Shown piece after piece: positions 8,434-16,514 of a stretch of 26,935 nucleotides of DNA. The stretch lies in NCBI GenBank assembly GCA_031290075.1, contig JAITOG010000033.1, positions 1 through 26,935 on the forward strand. The letters are read 5' to 3'. Source of the stretch: Holosporales bacterium (GTDB lineage Bacteria; Pseudomonadota; Alphaproteobacteria; BNTO01). Every line of letters starts with the position of its first letter. Within the stretch, counting starts at the first letter, position 1. The notes under the pieces were generated by a model. That model worked only from the letters and a program-made list of their open reading frames with translations, made no database searches and was not told the origin of the DNA. Position numbers and translations under genes: made by a program.

Positions 8434-8466
8434 AACCACCTATAGCTTCTGCTTAAAATTAAAACA

Positions 8467-8495
8467 AAAAAAATATCCATGAAGACAGCTTCTTA
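8467..8495. repeat. Solo type A arm
   Basis: AAAATATCCATGAAGACAGC followed by TTCTTA matches the arms of the 3139 element and the solo arm at 344. No core is attached. It lies 34 bp upstream of the SPOR gene start, between that gene and rpmG, so it may overlap the SPOR promoter region. Confidence 0.7.
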
Positions 8496-8666
8496 TAAAG
8501 ATTCTCCTATTCAATACGATAATACATTTATTATTACGATTTTTCAAAGAAAGATATTGATATTAAAAAATACTAAATATATAATTTATGAATGGGGTCG
8601 GGTTATGACGAACTTGTTTTATAAGTAAATTAAAAGCTTGTTTTATAATTTAAGGAGTATTGTTCT

Positions 8667-8834
8667 ATGGCTAAATCTACTAGTATTTTAATTAAGTTGG
8701 TAAGTAGTGCAAAGACTGGATATTTTATTGTAAAAAGTAAAAATGCAAGGAAAAAACCTGAAAAACTTGAGCTAAAGAAATATGATCCAGTTGTACGTAA
8801 ACATGTCTTATTTAAAGAAGCAAAAATAAAGTAA
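8667..8834 (+). CDS. rpmG: 50S ribosomal protein L33
   Basis: This 55-residue basic protein starts MAKSTSILIKLVSSAKTGYF and ends DPVVRKHVLFKEAKIK. It matches bacterial L33 in length and signature (IKLVSSA-TGYFI, NPxK-like KARKKPEKLELKKYDP, V.KHV.FKE). It is a component of the large ribosomal subunit near the E site. It lacks the Cys pairs of zinc-binding L33, as is usual in proteobacteria. AAGGAG at 8652-8657 is a strong, well-spaced ribosome site, and a TATAAT-like box lies just before it at 8644-8649. It stands alone on the plus strand and is convergent with the exonuclease gene. Confidence 0.93.
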   Translation: MAKSTSILIKLVSSAKTGYFIVKSKNARKKPEKLELKKYDPVVRKHVLFKEAKIK

Positions 8835-8896
8835 AGATAAAAAATCAGAGAGTTTTTTATTTAAGCTTATTTTGGTTATTTATTTTTTCGTTCTAT

Positions 8897-9766
8897 TCAA
8901 GTAAGGTTGTTTAGTCTTTTTAAAAGATTTTTAAATTCTTGAGCTTCGAAAAAATCTGATAAAGTTTCTTTATCTATTTTCATAGGAAATTCTAGTTTTT
9001 CTTCATTAAAATCTATTTCAATATCGCTTCTTAGCGTTACAAGTTTTTTGGCTAATATTGCAAGGTTTGCGTATTTGGTTAATAATTCTCTGCGTTTTTT
9101 TTGCGGAATTACATGGATGTTATTTAATAATAAATCTAAAGAACCAAATTTGTTAATTAATTCTGCTGCAATTTTTACTCCTATACCAGGAATCCCAATA
9201 ATACCGTCTGAAGGGTCTCCTGCTAAAGCCTGTACCTCAATAACTTTTTCAGCATGAACACCAAATTTATCTAAAATATCGTTTTCAGTAACCCATTTTT
9301 CTTTTACAGGATTAAAAATTAAAGTATTTTCATCGTAAAGTTGCATAAGATCTTTGTCTGATGAAATAATAACTATGCGAATCCCTTTAGTTTTAGTTAT
9401 TTTTGAATAGGTAGCAATTATATCGTCAGCTTCAAATCCGGCCTTTTCTATTATCGGACAATTAAATGCCGTAGTTGCTTGTCTTATTATTGAAAACTGA
9501 TGCTGCAAATCTTCGGGAACTTCTTTCCTATTAGATTTATAGCTAGGATCTATTTCATGACGAAAATTTTTTCTAGAAACATCAAAAGCACCTGCCCATA
9601 AAGCATTGTTGCTATGCTGGCAAATTCTTTCCCTTAGCTTTAGCATCATACTGCAAAAACCTAGAACAGCGCCAATTGGCGCTCCATCAGTACGAGTAAC
9701 GGCAGGTAAAGCGTAATATGCCCTATAAATAAAACCGGAAACGTCGATAAGGTAAAGTGTTTTCAA
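8897..9766 (-). CDS. Stand-alone 5'-3' exonuclease (Pol I N-domain type)
   Basis: This flap/5'-3' nuclease has 289 residues, equivalent to the N-terminal domain of DNA polymerase I, and would remove RNA primers and repair flaps. Motifs include YLIDVSGFIYRAYYALP (metal-binding Asp8), FEADDIIATYSK, IISSDKDLMQLYDE and the H3TH region GDPSDGIIGIPGIGVKIAAEL. It stops right after the nuclease domain (FKNLLKRLNNLT), with no 3'-5' exonuclease or polymerase domain downstream. It is therefore a free-standing enzyme, or a severed polA whose polymerase part lies elsewhere. The start is a TTG at 9766, chosen because MKTLYLID aligns with the family N-terminus. It follows hisS by 14 bp on the same strand, so co-transcription is likely. 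Confidence 0.85.
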   Translation of the reverse strand: MKTLYLIDVSGFIYRAYYALPAVTRTDGAPIGAVLGFCSMMLKLRERICQHSNNALWAGAFDVSRKNFRHEIDPSYKSNRKEVPEDLQHQFSIIRQATTAFNCPIIEKAGFEADDIIATYSKITKTKGIRIVIISSDKDLMQLYDENTLIFNPVKEKWVTENDILDKFGVHAEKVIEVQALAGDPSDGIIGIPGIGVKIAAELINKFGSLDLLLNNIHVIPQKKRRELLTKYANLAILAKKLVTLRSDIEIDFNEEKLEFPMKIDKETLSDFFEAQEFKNLLKRLNNLT

Positions 9767-9780
9767 TTTTATTTACCAAT

Positions 9781-11118
9781 TTACTCGTTTTCTTCTTCTT
9801 CTTCTTCTTCTTTATCTTCGAAAAGGCCTCTTAATTCTTCGTCTATGCAATCATCAACTAAAAGATCAAAAATAAATTCTTCGCAGTCCTCTTCATTTTG
9901 AGAAATTTCTTGTCCAGCTTTAAATTCTCCCAAATCTTTTAAAAATTTTATATTGACTGTTTTTGTTTTAACCTCGTCTTCTCCGATTATTATAGCAAGC
10001 AACACATCAGCTTTATCGCAATACCTAAGTTTTTTGGTAAGTTTGTCGTGTGTGGGAAATAGAATAGAGCCTATTGATTTGGTCCGTAAATCAGTGGCTA
10101 TTTTGAAGGCTTCGTACAACTCAGCTTCAGTAACATTCAAAACCGCAATCTTAATACCAGAACTACCATATTTATCTCCACATGCCACTATAAGTCTATC
10201 TACACCAAAGGCCATTCCAACTGCTGAAATATCAGGCCCTTCAAGATTTTTTACAAGGCTATTATATCTTCCTCCACCACACAAAGCTAGACCATCTTGG
10301 TCAATAAACTCAAATACTGTGTGATCATAATAATCAAGCCCTCTAACTAGGCGTTGGGTATAATCATACTCTATCCCCAATGTTTTCAAGCCTTTTGTAA
10401 CTTGAGATATAAAATTTATAGCATTTGCAGAAAGGTAATCAAAAATTAAGGGAGCCCCTTCACAAATTTTTTTATCACCGGAATCTTTAGAGTCTAGTAT
10501 TCTTAAGGGGTTTTCCTTTAACCTGCGTACACTATCCTCGGATAAATCCTTTTCATACTTTTTCAAATACTCTACTAAAACTTGTTTGTATTTTTCTCGT
10601 GTTTCCTTATCTCCAACTGTATTTACAATCAATTTTGCATGTATTTTTAATTCATCAAGTGCGGATTTTGTAAATGCAATAATTTCAACATCACTAATTG
10701 GGGAATCAGAACCAATGCATTCAATACCAAATTGATAAAATTGCCGATAACGTCCTTTTTGAGGGCGGTCGTATCGAAACATTGGCCCATAATAAAACAG
10801 TTTTTGAGGAAGATCTTGAGTAAGATTATTAGAAATTAAGGCACGTACAGTAGATGCTGTTCCTTCTGGACGTAAAGATAAACTGTTTTCTGAACGATCC
10901 AAAAACGAAAACATTTCTTTTCCCACAACATCTGTTTCTTCTCCAATTCCTTTTACAAAAAGACTTGTCTTTTCAAGAATTGGAGTTTCTAGAAAATTAT
11001 ATCCATAGTCCAAAGCCAATTTTTCAAGTTTTCGTATAATAAACCGAAAGGAATTAGCATCACTACCAATTAAATCTCTCATGCCGCGAACAGTTCCAAA
11101 TTTTTCCAGATTAGACAT
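9781..11118 (-). CDS. hisS: Histidyl-tRNA synthetase
   Basis: This class II aminoacyl-tRNA synthetase charges tRNA-His. It has 445 residues. Visible motifs are VRGMRDLIG at the N-terminus, SLRPEGTASTVRA, motif 2 (MFRYDRPQKGRYRQFYQFGIE region), LVRGLDYYDHTVFEF (His-specific HisA-type motif) and the motif 3 region AVGMAFGVDRL. A C-terminal anticodon-binding domain follows from about residue 325. The last 45 residues are unusually acidic and end in a Glu run (FEDKEEEEEEENE) encoded by a GAA/GAG microsatellite at about 9788-9812. The ATG at 11118 has GGAG about 8 bases upstream. tRNA-Leu lies 26 bp upstream on the same strand and the exonuclease gene follows closely. Confidence 0.95.
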   Translation of the reverse strand: MSNLEKFGTVRGMRDLIGSDANSFRFIIRKLEKLALDYGYNFLETPILEKTSLFVKGIGEETDVVGKEMFSFLDRSENSLSLRPEGTASTVRALISNNLTQDLPQKLFYYGPMFRYDRPQKGRYRQFYQFGIECIGSDSPISDVEIIAFTKSALDELKIHAKLIVNTVGDKETREKYKQVLVEYLKKYEKDLSEDSVRRLKENPLRILDSKDSGDKKICEGAPLIFDYLSANAINFISQVTKGLKTLGIEYDYTQRLVRGLDYYDHTVFEFIDQDGLALCGGGRYNSLVKNLEGPDISAVGMAFGVDRLIVACGDKYGSSGIKIAVLNVTEAELYEAFKIATDLRTKSIGSILFPTHDKLTKKLRYCDKADVLLAIIIGEDEVKTKTVNIKFLKDLGEFKAGQEISQNEEDCEEFIFDLLVDDCIDEELRGLFEDKEEEEEEENE

Positions 11119-11144
11119 TGTTGAAACTCCAAAATATAAAAAAA

Positions 11145-11228
11145 TGCCCAGAAGAAGACTCGAACTTCCAAGAACAAAAGTTCACTAACACCTGAAGCTA
11201 GCGCGTCTACCAATTCCGCCATCTGGGC
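11145..11228 (-). tRNA. tRNA-Leu (CAG)
   Basis: This is a long-variable-arm tRNA. The acceptor stem GCCCAGA pairs with TCTGGGC, with discriminator A. The D-arm is GCGGAATTGGTAGACGC and the anticodon loop CTTCAGG gives anticodon CAG for CUG codons. The T-arm contains GTTCGAGTC. CCA is not encoded. It lies just upstream of hisS on the same strand and may share a transcript with it. Confidence 0.95.
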
Positions 11229-11310
11229 TACGTCTTCAGCATTATCTTCGATTTTAGTTAATTTATCAATAGGAAGATTAGCTAAGATTTTTTTCCGATA
11301 AAAACCGCTG

Positions 11311-11407
11311 CTATATTGGGGGCCCCAAAGAATGCGGATTTTAATTACTGCCAATCCTTTTTAATCCAAGAAGTTTGAATCCGCAATTTTTTGGGGTTTG
11401 GGTATAC
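11311..11407 (+). repeat. KECGF-type palindromic repeat, copy 1
   Basis: This element of about 97 bp contains CCCCAAAGAATGCGGATTTT, then AATTACTGCCAATCC, and ends CCGCAATTTTTTGGGGTTTG and GTATAC. It is nearly the same as copies at 14408, 18503 and 24615. The outer parts can pair (AATGCGGATT with AATCCGCAATT). This copy is intergenic, between prfB and tRNA-Leu, and does not extend a gene: the matching frame is closed a short way upstream. Confidence 0.85.
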
Positions 11408-11511
11408 ACTAGCAATTGCACAAAATAAAGTTTTTGGTAAATTTCTAGTAAAAATGGTACATAACGTATCTAATAAAAACCAATAAAATTGATCTAAAAT
11501 TTCGCGTTTTT

Positions 11512-12633
11512 TTATTTATTTTCCTTTGTTGCAATTAAAGCCGCTTCTAAAAAGCAATCAATATTGCCATCAAGCACCCCAAGCGCATTTCCAATTTCCA
11601 CGTTCGTCCTTGCATCCTTTACAAGTTGGTAAGGTTGCAAAACATAAGATCTAATTTGGCTTCCCCAAGCAATGTCCGCTTTATTTTTTTCTTGTTCATC
11701 AACTTTGGCCTGTTTTTTTCTTTGCTCTGCTTCATAAAGCTTAGCTTTTAGCATTGCCATTGCTGTTGCCCTATTGCGGTGCTGAGAACGGTCAATTTGG
11801 CACGAAACAATAATTCCCGTTGGAATGTGGGTTATTCTAATTGCGCTATCCGTTTTATTTACATGCTGCCCCCCGGCTCCGGAAGAACGGAAGGTATCGA
11901 CGTGTAAGTCTTTTTCTTCAATTTTAATATCAATACTTTCGTTGATTTCAGGGTATGTCCAAACGGAGGCGAAGCTTGTGTGACGGCGAGCGTTGGCGTC
12001 AAAAGGAGAGATTCTTACAAGTCTATGAACCCCATTTTCTGTTTTTAGCCAGCCATAGGCTTGAGAGCCCGAAATTTTCAGATTTATTGACTTAAACCCG
12101 GCTTCTTCTCCAATGGTTTCGTCAATTATTTCTACTTTAAAATGGCGCTCCTCAGCCCACCTTGAATACATCCTGGCAAGGATAGCAACCCAGTCTTGGG
12201 CTTCTGTTCCTCCAGCTCCTGAATTTATTTCTAGAAAACAATTACAAAAATCGGTTTCTTCAGATAACAAAAGCTCAATGCGAAGTTTTTCAAGTGTTGC
12301 TTCTAGGGATTGCAAATCTTGGCAACAAGTATCGAAGACCTGCTCATCATCTTCTTCCTTTGCAATTTCCAATAGGGCACACAAATCTGTGAAATCACGT
12401 ATATGCGCAGAAATTTTTTTAACTTCATCCTCAAGGTGAGACTTTTTCTTCATAATTTTATTGGCTTTTTGTGGATCATCCCAGAAGGAGGAAGATTGAA
12501 CCAATTCTTTATAACCAGACAACTCCCCTACTTTTCTCTCAAAATTTGAAGAAATTTTTATATCTTCAAGCTTTTTTGTAATATTTTCAATAAGCAGAGG
12601 AGCGTTAAAGTTATTTAGTCAAAACTGCGACAT
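11512..12633 (-). CDS. prfB: Peptide chain release factor 2 (5' end anomalous)
   Basis: RF2 ends translation at UGA and UAA. The body is clear: INSGAGGTEAQDWVAILARM, SPFDANARRHTSFASVW, SGAGGQHVNKTDSAIRITH (GGQ hydrolysis motif), RSQHRNRATAM and WGSQIRSYVL. The frame is open from 12618 to the stop at 11512. No start is visible between 12618 and a TTG at 12522, which would delete the first helix. Directly upstream in the same frame is ATG-TCG-CAG-TTT-TGA-CTA, with ATG at 12633 and AGGT seven bases before it. Read through the UGA, the product would be about 373 residues, the normal RF2 length. The usual +1 frameshift site (CTT-TGA-C after an AGGGGG-like box) is absent at the expected place, and a +1 shift at this UGA would run into TAA. 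The start is therefore unresolved: UGA readthrough, a non-AUG start, or a sequence error. Confidence 0.88.
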
Positions 12634-12791
12634 GTGGAATACCTGTGAAACAAAGGAATGAAATCTCATTAACTCAATAGTCCCTATTTTTCAAACGAAA
12701 TGCAAGAAAAAAATAGATAAGAAAAAATAAACATTTTTTTTATTTATCTAAATTATAATTATACTTATGAATAAATATTTCAAATATAGCA

Positions 12792-14441
12792 ATGCTTTTT
12801 AGTACTGAAGAATTTTTTCAAGAAATATTATTAAATAGAAATTTAGTTTCTATTGATCAAACACTTATTGTTCAAAAAGAATTGAAAAAGAAAAAAAATA
12901 GTTATTCTTCAATTAATACTCCTTTAAGGTTAGATGAAATATACATTAAATTTGGTTTTATTTCTCAACAGGCAGCCCAACAAATCCTTACAGAAATAAC
13001 AGGCTTTCAATATATTGATCTTAATGAATTACGTCTTAATAAAGATATTTTTCGATTAATTGATGAAAAAATCCAAAAAAATTGTTTTTCTGTTGTTTTT
13101 GATTACTTTGAACAAATATTGAAAATTGCGATGTATGATCCTGAAGATTTATCTTTAAAGGATGTTCTTTTACAAAGTATTTCCTCTTCTAATGTTTTTG
13201 GGCCAAATACAAAAATTACATTTTTTTATGCAAATAAGGTAGAAATTTTAAAAATTTACAAAAATTTTTGCGTTTTTGATGAAAAAAATGAAAAAAACTA
13301 CATTTCTGAAAATAACGCCGATCTCAACTATTATAATGTAGTTGATTCGATTGATACCATTTTACAAGAAGCTGTTGCTAATAATGCTTCTGATGTACAC
13401 TTTCACCCAGAGCAATTTGTTGTTCGCGTACGACAAAGGATTGATGGGATTTTGCACACAGATTGCAGTATTCACAAAGATGTTTGGCGTAATTTTTTAG
13501 TCCGTTTTAAAATCCTTTCTAATTTGGATATTTCAGAATCGCGCCGCCCGCAATCAGGACATTTTGAAAAAGAAGTAAATGGAAAAATGTGTGATTTCCG
13601 AGTTTCTACACATCCAACGGTTTTTGGAGAAAGTATAGTTATTAGGATTCTTCAAAAAAATAGAAAGATACTTACGCTTGACCAGCTAGGATTTGAAGAA
13701 AAAGTTGTGGAGCAATTAAAAAATATAATAAAAGCTCCACATGGGTTGATCTTACTTTGTGGTCCTACAGGTTCTGGAAAGACTACGACTTTATATACTT
13801 TGTGTTCTTGCTTAAATTCAGAAACTCTAAATGTTATGACTTTGGAGGATCCTATTGAATCTTTGTTAAACGGCATAAGGCAAACAGAAATAAGAGAAAA
13901 CGGCGTTTTGAGTTTTACAGAAGGAATTCGCTCTATTTTAAGGCAAGACCCTGATGTAATTTTTATTGGGGAAATTCGAGATGAGGATACGGCTCAGATT
14001 GCTTTAAGAGCTTCATTAACGGGGCATCTTGTGCTATCTACCTTGCATGTTAATGACGTTCTTCATATTCCTAATCGCCTATATGATCTCGGCTTAAAAC
14101 CTTTGATGCTTTCTGGGCAGCTTTTGTTTTTAATGTCTCAACGTCTTGCAAGAAAAATTTGCGTAAATTGTAGTGGAAAAGGGTGTAAACAATGTAAAAA
14201 TAGCGGGTTTAAAGGGCGCTTTGCTATTACTGAAACGCTGGAAATTAATGCTGAAATAGACAGATTAATTTTAGAGCAAGCGTCTATTCAAACACTTTTT
14301 GAAACAGCTAGAAAATATGGATTTAATACAATGTATGAAGGTGGCATGGAAAGAGTTAAGCAAGGCCTTACAACTAGGCAGGAAATTGATAGGCTAGTAA
14401 AAAATGTATATACTGGGGTCCCCAAAGAATGCGGATTTTAA
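12792..14441 (+). CDS. PilB/GspE-type secretion or pilus assembly ATPase
   Basis: This 549-residue hexameric ATPase would power type IV pilus or type II secretion assembly at the inner membrane. An MshE/T2SSE-type N-domain (LDEIYIKFGFISQQAAQQIL) precedes the ATPase core. The core has LLCGPTGSGKTTTLYT (Walker A, about residue 322), TLEDPIES (Asp box), RQDPDVIFIGEIRDEDTAQI (Walker B) and LTGHLVLSTLHVND (His box). Near the C-terminus, CVNCSGKGCKQCKNSGFKGR is the tetracysteine zinc motif of this family. The last residues, VYTGVPKECGF, and the TAA come from the repeat at 14408-14504 and replace the normal tail. The ATG at 12792 has no clear ribosome site. No pilin or platform gene is adjacent, so pilus versus T2SS cannot be decided here. 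Confidence 0.88.
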   Translation: MLFSTEEFFQEILLNRNLVSIDQTLIVQKELKKKKNSYSSINTPLRLDEIYIKFGFISQQAAQQILTEITGFQYIDLNELRLNKDIFRLIDEKIQKNCFSVVFDYFEQILKIAMYDPEDLSLKDVLLQSISSSNVFGPNTKITFFYANKVEILKIYKNFCVFDEKNEKNYISENNADLNYYNVVDSIDTILQEAVANNASDVHFHPEQFVVRVRQRIDGILHTDCSIHKDVWRNFLVRFKILSNLDISESRRPQSGHFEKEVNGKMCDFRVSTHPTVFGESIVIRILQKNRKILTLDQLGFEEKVVEQLKNIIKAPHGLILLCGPTGSGKTTTLYTLCSCLNSETLNVMTLEDPIESLLNGIRQTEIRENGVLSFTEGIRSILRQDPDVIFIGEIRDEDTAQIALRASLTGHLVLSTLHVNDVLHIPNRLYDLGLKPLMLSGQLLFLMSQRLARKICVNCSGKGCKQCKNSGFKGRFAITETLEINAEIDRLILEQASIQTLFETARKYGFNTMYEGGMERVKQGLTTRQEIDRLVKNVYTGVPKECGF

Positions 14442-14504
14442 TTACTGCCAATCCCTTGAAACCCAAGAAGTTTGAATCCGCAATTTTTTTGGGTTTGGGT
14501 ATAC
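14408..14504 (+). repeat. KECGF-type palindromic repeat, copy 2 (gene 3' end)
   Basis: This element of about 97 bp runs from TATACTGGGGTCCCC to GGGTTTGGGTATAC, with AAAGAATGCGGATTTTAA near its left end and GAATCCGCAATTTTTT on the right. The left end overlaps the 3' end of the PilB-like gene and supplies its last ten or so codons and stop. The rest lies downstream and may fold into a hairpin in the mRNA. Confidence 0.88.
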
Positions 14505-14599
14505 GGAAGCATGAGAGAAAGAGAGACTGTAAAAAATTTGCGTAAATTATAATTCTCGTTTTAAAGGAGTAGTATCCTTTTTAAGAAGCAGCATCACTT

Positions 14600-15079
14600 T
14601 TAATTATTAATTATTATCTTCATAACTGCGTGCGTTGCTAATACATCAGCCCGTTCATTATCTGGATTTCCGTTATGCCCTTTAACCCAAGCCCAAGAAA
14701 TTCTTTTACCTTGGCATATATTATCCAGTTCAACCCATAAATCTTGATTTTTTACGGGGCTCTTATCTGCAGTTTTCCAGCCATTTTTTTTCCATTGTAC
14801 AATCCATTTTTCGATACCATTTTTTAAATATTGGCTGTCAGTAGTTATAAGTATATTATTACATGATTCTAATAAAGAAAGGACTTTTATTGCAGCCAAT
14901 AATTCCATTCTATTATTTGTAGTGTTATTTTCACCACCAGATATTTCAGCATCATAATTGCCTTGCTTAGCTATTCCTCCCCAGCCACCTGGTCCTGGAT
15001 TTCCACTGCAAGCACCATCAATAAATACGGAAACCGTCTCTTCTTTATTTATAACTGTTAAAAATTCAGAAAATAACAA
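14600..15079 (-). CDS. rnhA: Ribonuclease HI
   Basis: RNase HI cleaves the RNA strand of RNA-DNA hybrids. This 159-residue protein shows all four catalytic acids in context: VSVFIDGACSGNPGPGGWGG (Asp), NNRMELLAAIKVL (Glu), ITTDSQYLKNGI (Asp) and NERADVLATHA (Asp). The conserved KGHNGNPDNERAD active-site loop is present. The start is a TTG at 15079 with GAGG five bases upstream. A nearby ATG at 15090 is out of frame and closes quickly. Length is close to the usual 150-155. Confidence 0.93.
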   Translation of the reverse strand: MLFSEFLTVINKEETVSVFIDGACSGNPGPGGWGGIAKQGNYDAEISGGENNTTNNRMELLAAIKVLSLLESCNNILITTDSQYLKNGIEKWIVQWKKNGWKTADKSPVKNQDLWVELDNICQGKRISWAWVKGHNGNPDNERADVLATHAVMKIIINN

Positions 15080-15100
15080 AACAACCTCATAAAAAATAAG

Positions 15101-15349
15101 TTAAGCGATTATGTCAGGAGGAGCACAATTAACGAGCTCATCAATTTTCTTTTTTAAAAAAATGTATTGCTGCTTTAAAAAAGATACTTTAGAACTATTA
15201 ACAAAATTTTCCGAATTACTTTCTAAATCAAATATTGATTTCTCAATTTCATTTAAATCATTTTTTAAAGATTCTAGTTTTTTAAAAATAAAATGCTGAG
15301 GATTATTTTTGTTAACAGATTTTCCACAAGTTTCACAAATAGTCATCAT
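15101..15349 (-). CDS. Small CxxC coiled-coil protein, unknown
   Basis: This frame of 82 residues starts MMTICETCGKSVNKNNPQHF. It has one CETC pair that could be half of a zinc or redox site, followed by a predicted coiled coil (about residues 25-70, repeating Leu/Ile/Phe among Lys, Asp and Glu) and a tail NCAPPDIIA. I do not recognise it. The open frame extends upstream to 15625, but that part crosses the palindromic element at 15476-15659 and a Phe-rich stretch that looks non-coding, so I place the start at 15349. There is no clear ribosome site. It lies 21 bp upstream of the rnhA start on the same strand, so it may be the first gene of a pair with rnhA. Confidence 0.45.
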   Translation of the reverse strand: MMTICETCGKSVNKNNPQHFIFKKLESLKNDLNEIEKSIFDLESNSENFVNSSKVSFLKQQYIFLKKKIDELVNCAPPDIIA

Positions 15350-15475
15350 TCTAATAGAAAAGTAATTAACAAAGGCTCTCTTCAAAATTCTATGAAAAAA
15401 AATATAGAAAGTAAAAGAAAAAAGTAAATTGTGTGTGTTATTTTTTTTGTTCTCTTCATTTTCCGTATTTTTGAA

Positions 15476-15659
15476 TAGATTTCCTTCGAAACTAATTTCT
15501 TCTAGCAAAGTTGAAGGAGCATACGAAGCGCAGAACCGGAGTGTATAAATACATGAGGGGAATTTGGGGAAATCTGTGATTCCCCCCAAACCCCATGAGG
15601 ATTCGAGCATCGAAGCGACGAACAAATTTGCAGAAGAAATTAGTTTCGAAGGAAGTCTA
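15476..15659 (-). repeat. Modular palindromic element, core plus type B arms, copy 1
   Basis: This 184-bp copy has terminal inverted arms: TAGATTTCCTTCGAAACTAA on the left, and on the right the complement of TAGACTTCCTTCGAAACTAA. About 33 positions pair with few mismatches. The core is in reverse orientation to the 3139 copy and contains AGCGCAGAACCGGA and CCCCATGAGGATTCGAGC. It lies between the PRPP-synthetase-like gene and the small CxxC gene. The open frame it carries is repeat-derived. Confidence 0.82.
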
Positions 15660-15698
15660 ATTTTAGATTACAATTTTTCTTTCTAAATTAGAAAATAA

Positions 15699-16514
15699 TT
15701 ATTGCAAGTAATTTATTAGTATTGAGGAAATATCAATAATTTTTATTTTGTTTTTAAATAAGATATTATGGATATTTGTAGTAAATAAAATTTTAATATT
15801 TTCCATAATTTTATAAAATACTTCAGTTTGGCTTTCAGCTAGTACATGAGTTACGATAACGACAATTTCACTAATTCCCATTTCTTGAATCTCTTTAATT
15901 GCTGCCCATATTGTTTGCCCAGAAGAAATCATATCATCTACGATTATACACTGTTTGTAATCATCTATTTTTTCTGGCAAAGAGATAATGCATTCATTTT
16001 TTCTGCGTTTTTTTATTGCTGTAAACGTGTTCAACCCTAATTTTCTGGCAAAAAGTGCCGCTCTATGGCGCGCCCCTTCATCTGGCGCTAAAACAAAAGT
16101 TTTCTTGCTAATAAACTCCTTAAAGTCACAACCGCTGAAAATCTCGGCTAAAGAGATATTATTAACATTTCCTGCAAAAAATTCATGAAAATCGCAAGTA
16201 ATCATCTTTTTTCCGATTTTTTGTAAAAAAATATCGTATAAAGCTTTTTCCCTAGAATACGGCATGTATGGCATACAAATTGTTTCAAAGCTTAGCTGCC
16301 TTCCTAAAGCCAAAGCACCAACAATCCCATCGTTTGGCATTTCGTAAGGTAATTGAAGCAATACCTTTTTCTTCCTTTCTTTTGGCAATTTCCAAAAAAT
16401 CTCTCCATCAGGATGATACTCATGCTCAACGTATACACAATCAATATTGCGCGTTTCACACAACTTTATAATAGAATAAAGTAAATCTGATTTTTTCCCA
16501 GTTAAAAATATCAT
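15699..16514 (-). CDS. Divergent PRPP-synthetase-like protein
   Basis: Ribose-phosphate pyrophosphokinase (Prs) makes PRPP from ribose 5-phosphate and ATP. At 271 residues this protein is shorter than the usual 310. Family landmarks can be read: EYHPDGEIFWKLP (FxDGE-like), MPYMPYSREKALYD (in place of PYxxYARQDRK), ITCDFHEFFAG (DLH region), APDEGARHRAALFARKLG, AIKKRRKNE (catalytic Lys-Arg region) and IIVDDMISSGQTIWAAI, the PRPP-binding loop with SSGQT in place of (D/S)TGGT or TAGT. These departures make it a divergent Prs or a related phosphoribosyltransferase-fold protein. Catalysis is inferred, not assured. Its ATG overlaps the tssE stop by ATGA, which implies translational coupling. Confidence 0.7.
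   Translation of the reverse strand: MIFLTGKKSDLLYSIIKLCETRNIDCVYVEHEYHPDGEIFWKLPKERKKKVLLQLPYEMPNDGIVGALALGRQLSFETICMPYMPYSREKALYDIFLQKIGKKMITCDFHEFFAGNVNNISLAEIFSGCDFKEFISKKTFVLAPDEGARHRAALFARKLGLNTFTAIKKRRKNECIISLPEKIDDYKQCIIVDDMISSGQTIWAAIKEIQEMGISEIVVIVTHVLAESQTEVFYKIMENIKILFTTNIHNILFKNKIKIIDISSILINYLQ

Noticed and set aside
11079..11354. Minus-strand frame of 91 codons over tRNA-Leu
   Set aside because: It translates the tRNA gene and part of a KECGF repeat and overlaps the hisS start; there is no protein similarity.
12619..12621. UGA reassigned to tryptophan in this organism
   Set aside because: tssE and potB end in TGA at natural positions, Trp is encoded by TGG in conserved motifs, and an RF2 gene is present.
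12617..12633. Classical +1 RF2 frameshift at TTT-TGA-C
   Set aside because: A +1 shift gives GAC-TAA, an immediate stop, and the downstream RF2 frame is frame 0, not +1.
15350..15625. Upstream extension of the small CxxC protein
   Set aside because: The extension crosses the repeat at 15476-15659, then a Phe-rich stretch with no motif. The start at 15349 is more economical.
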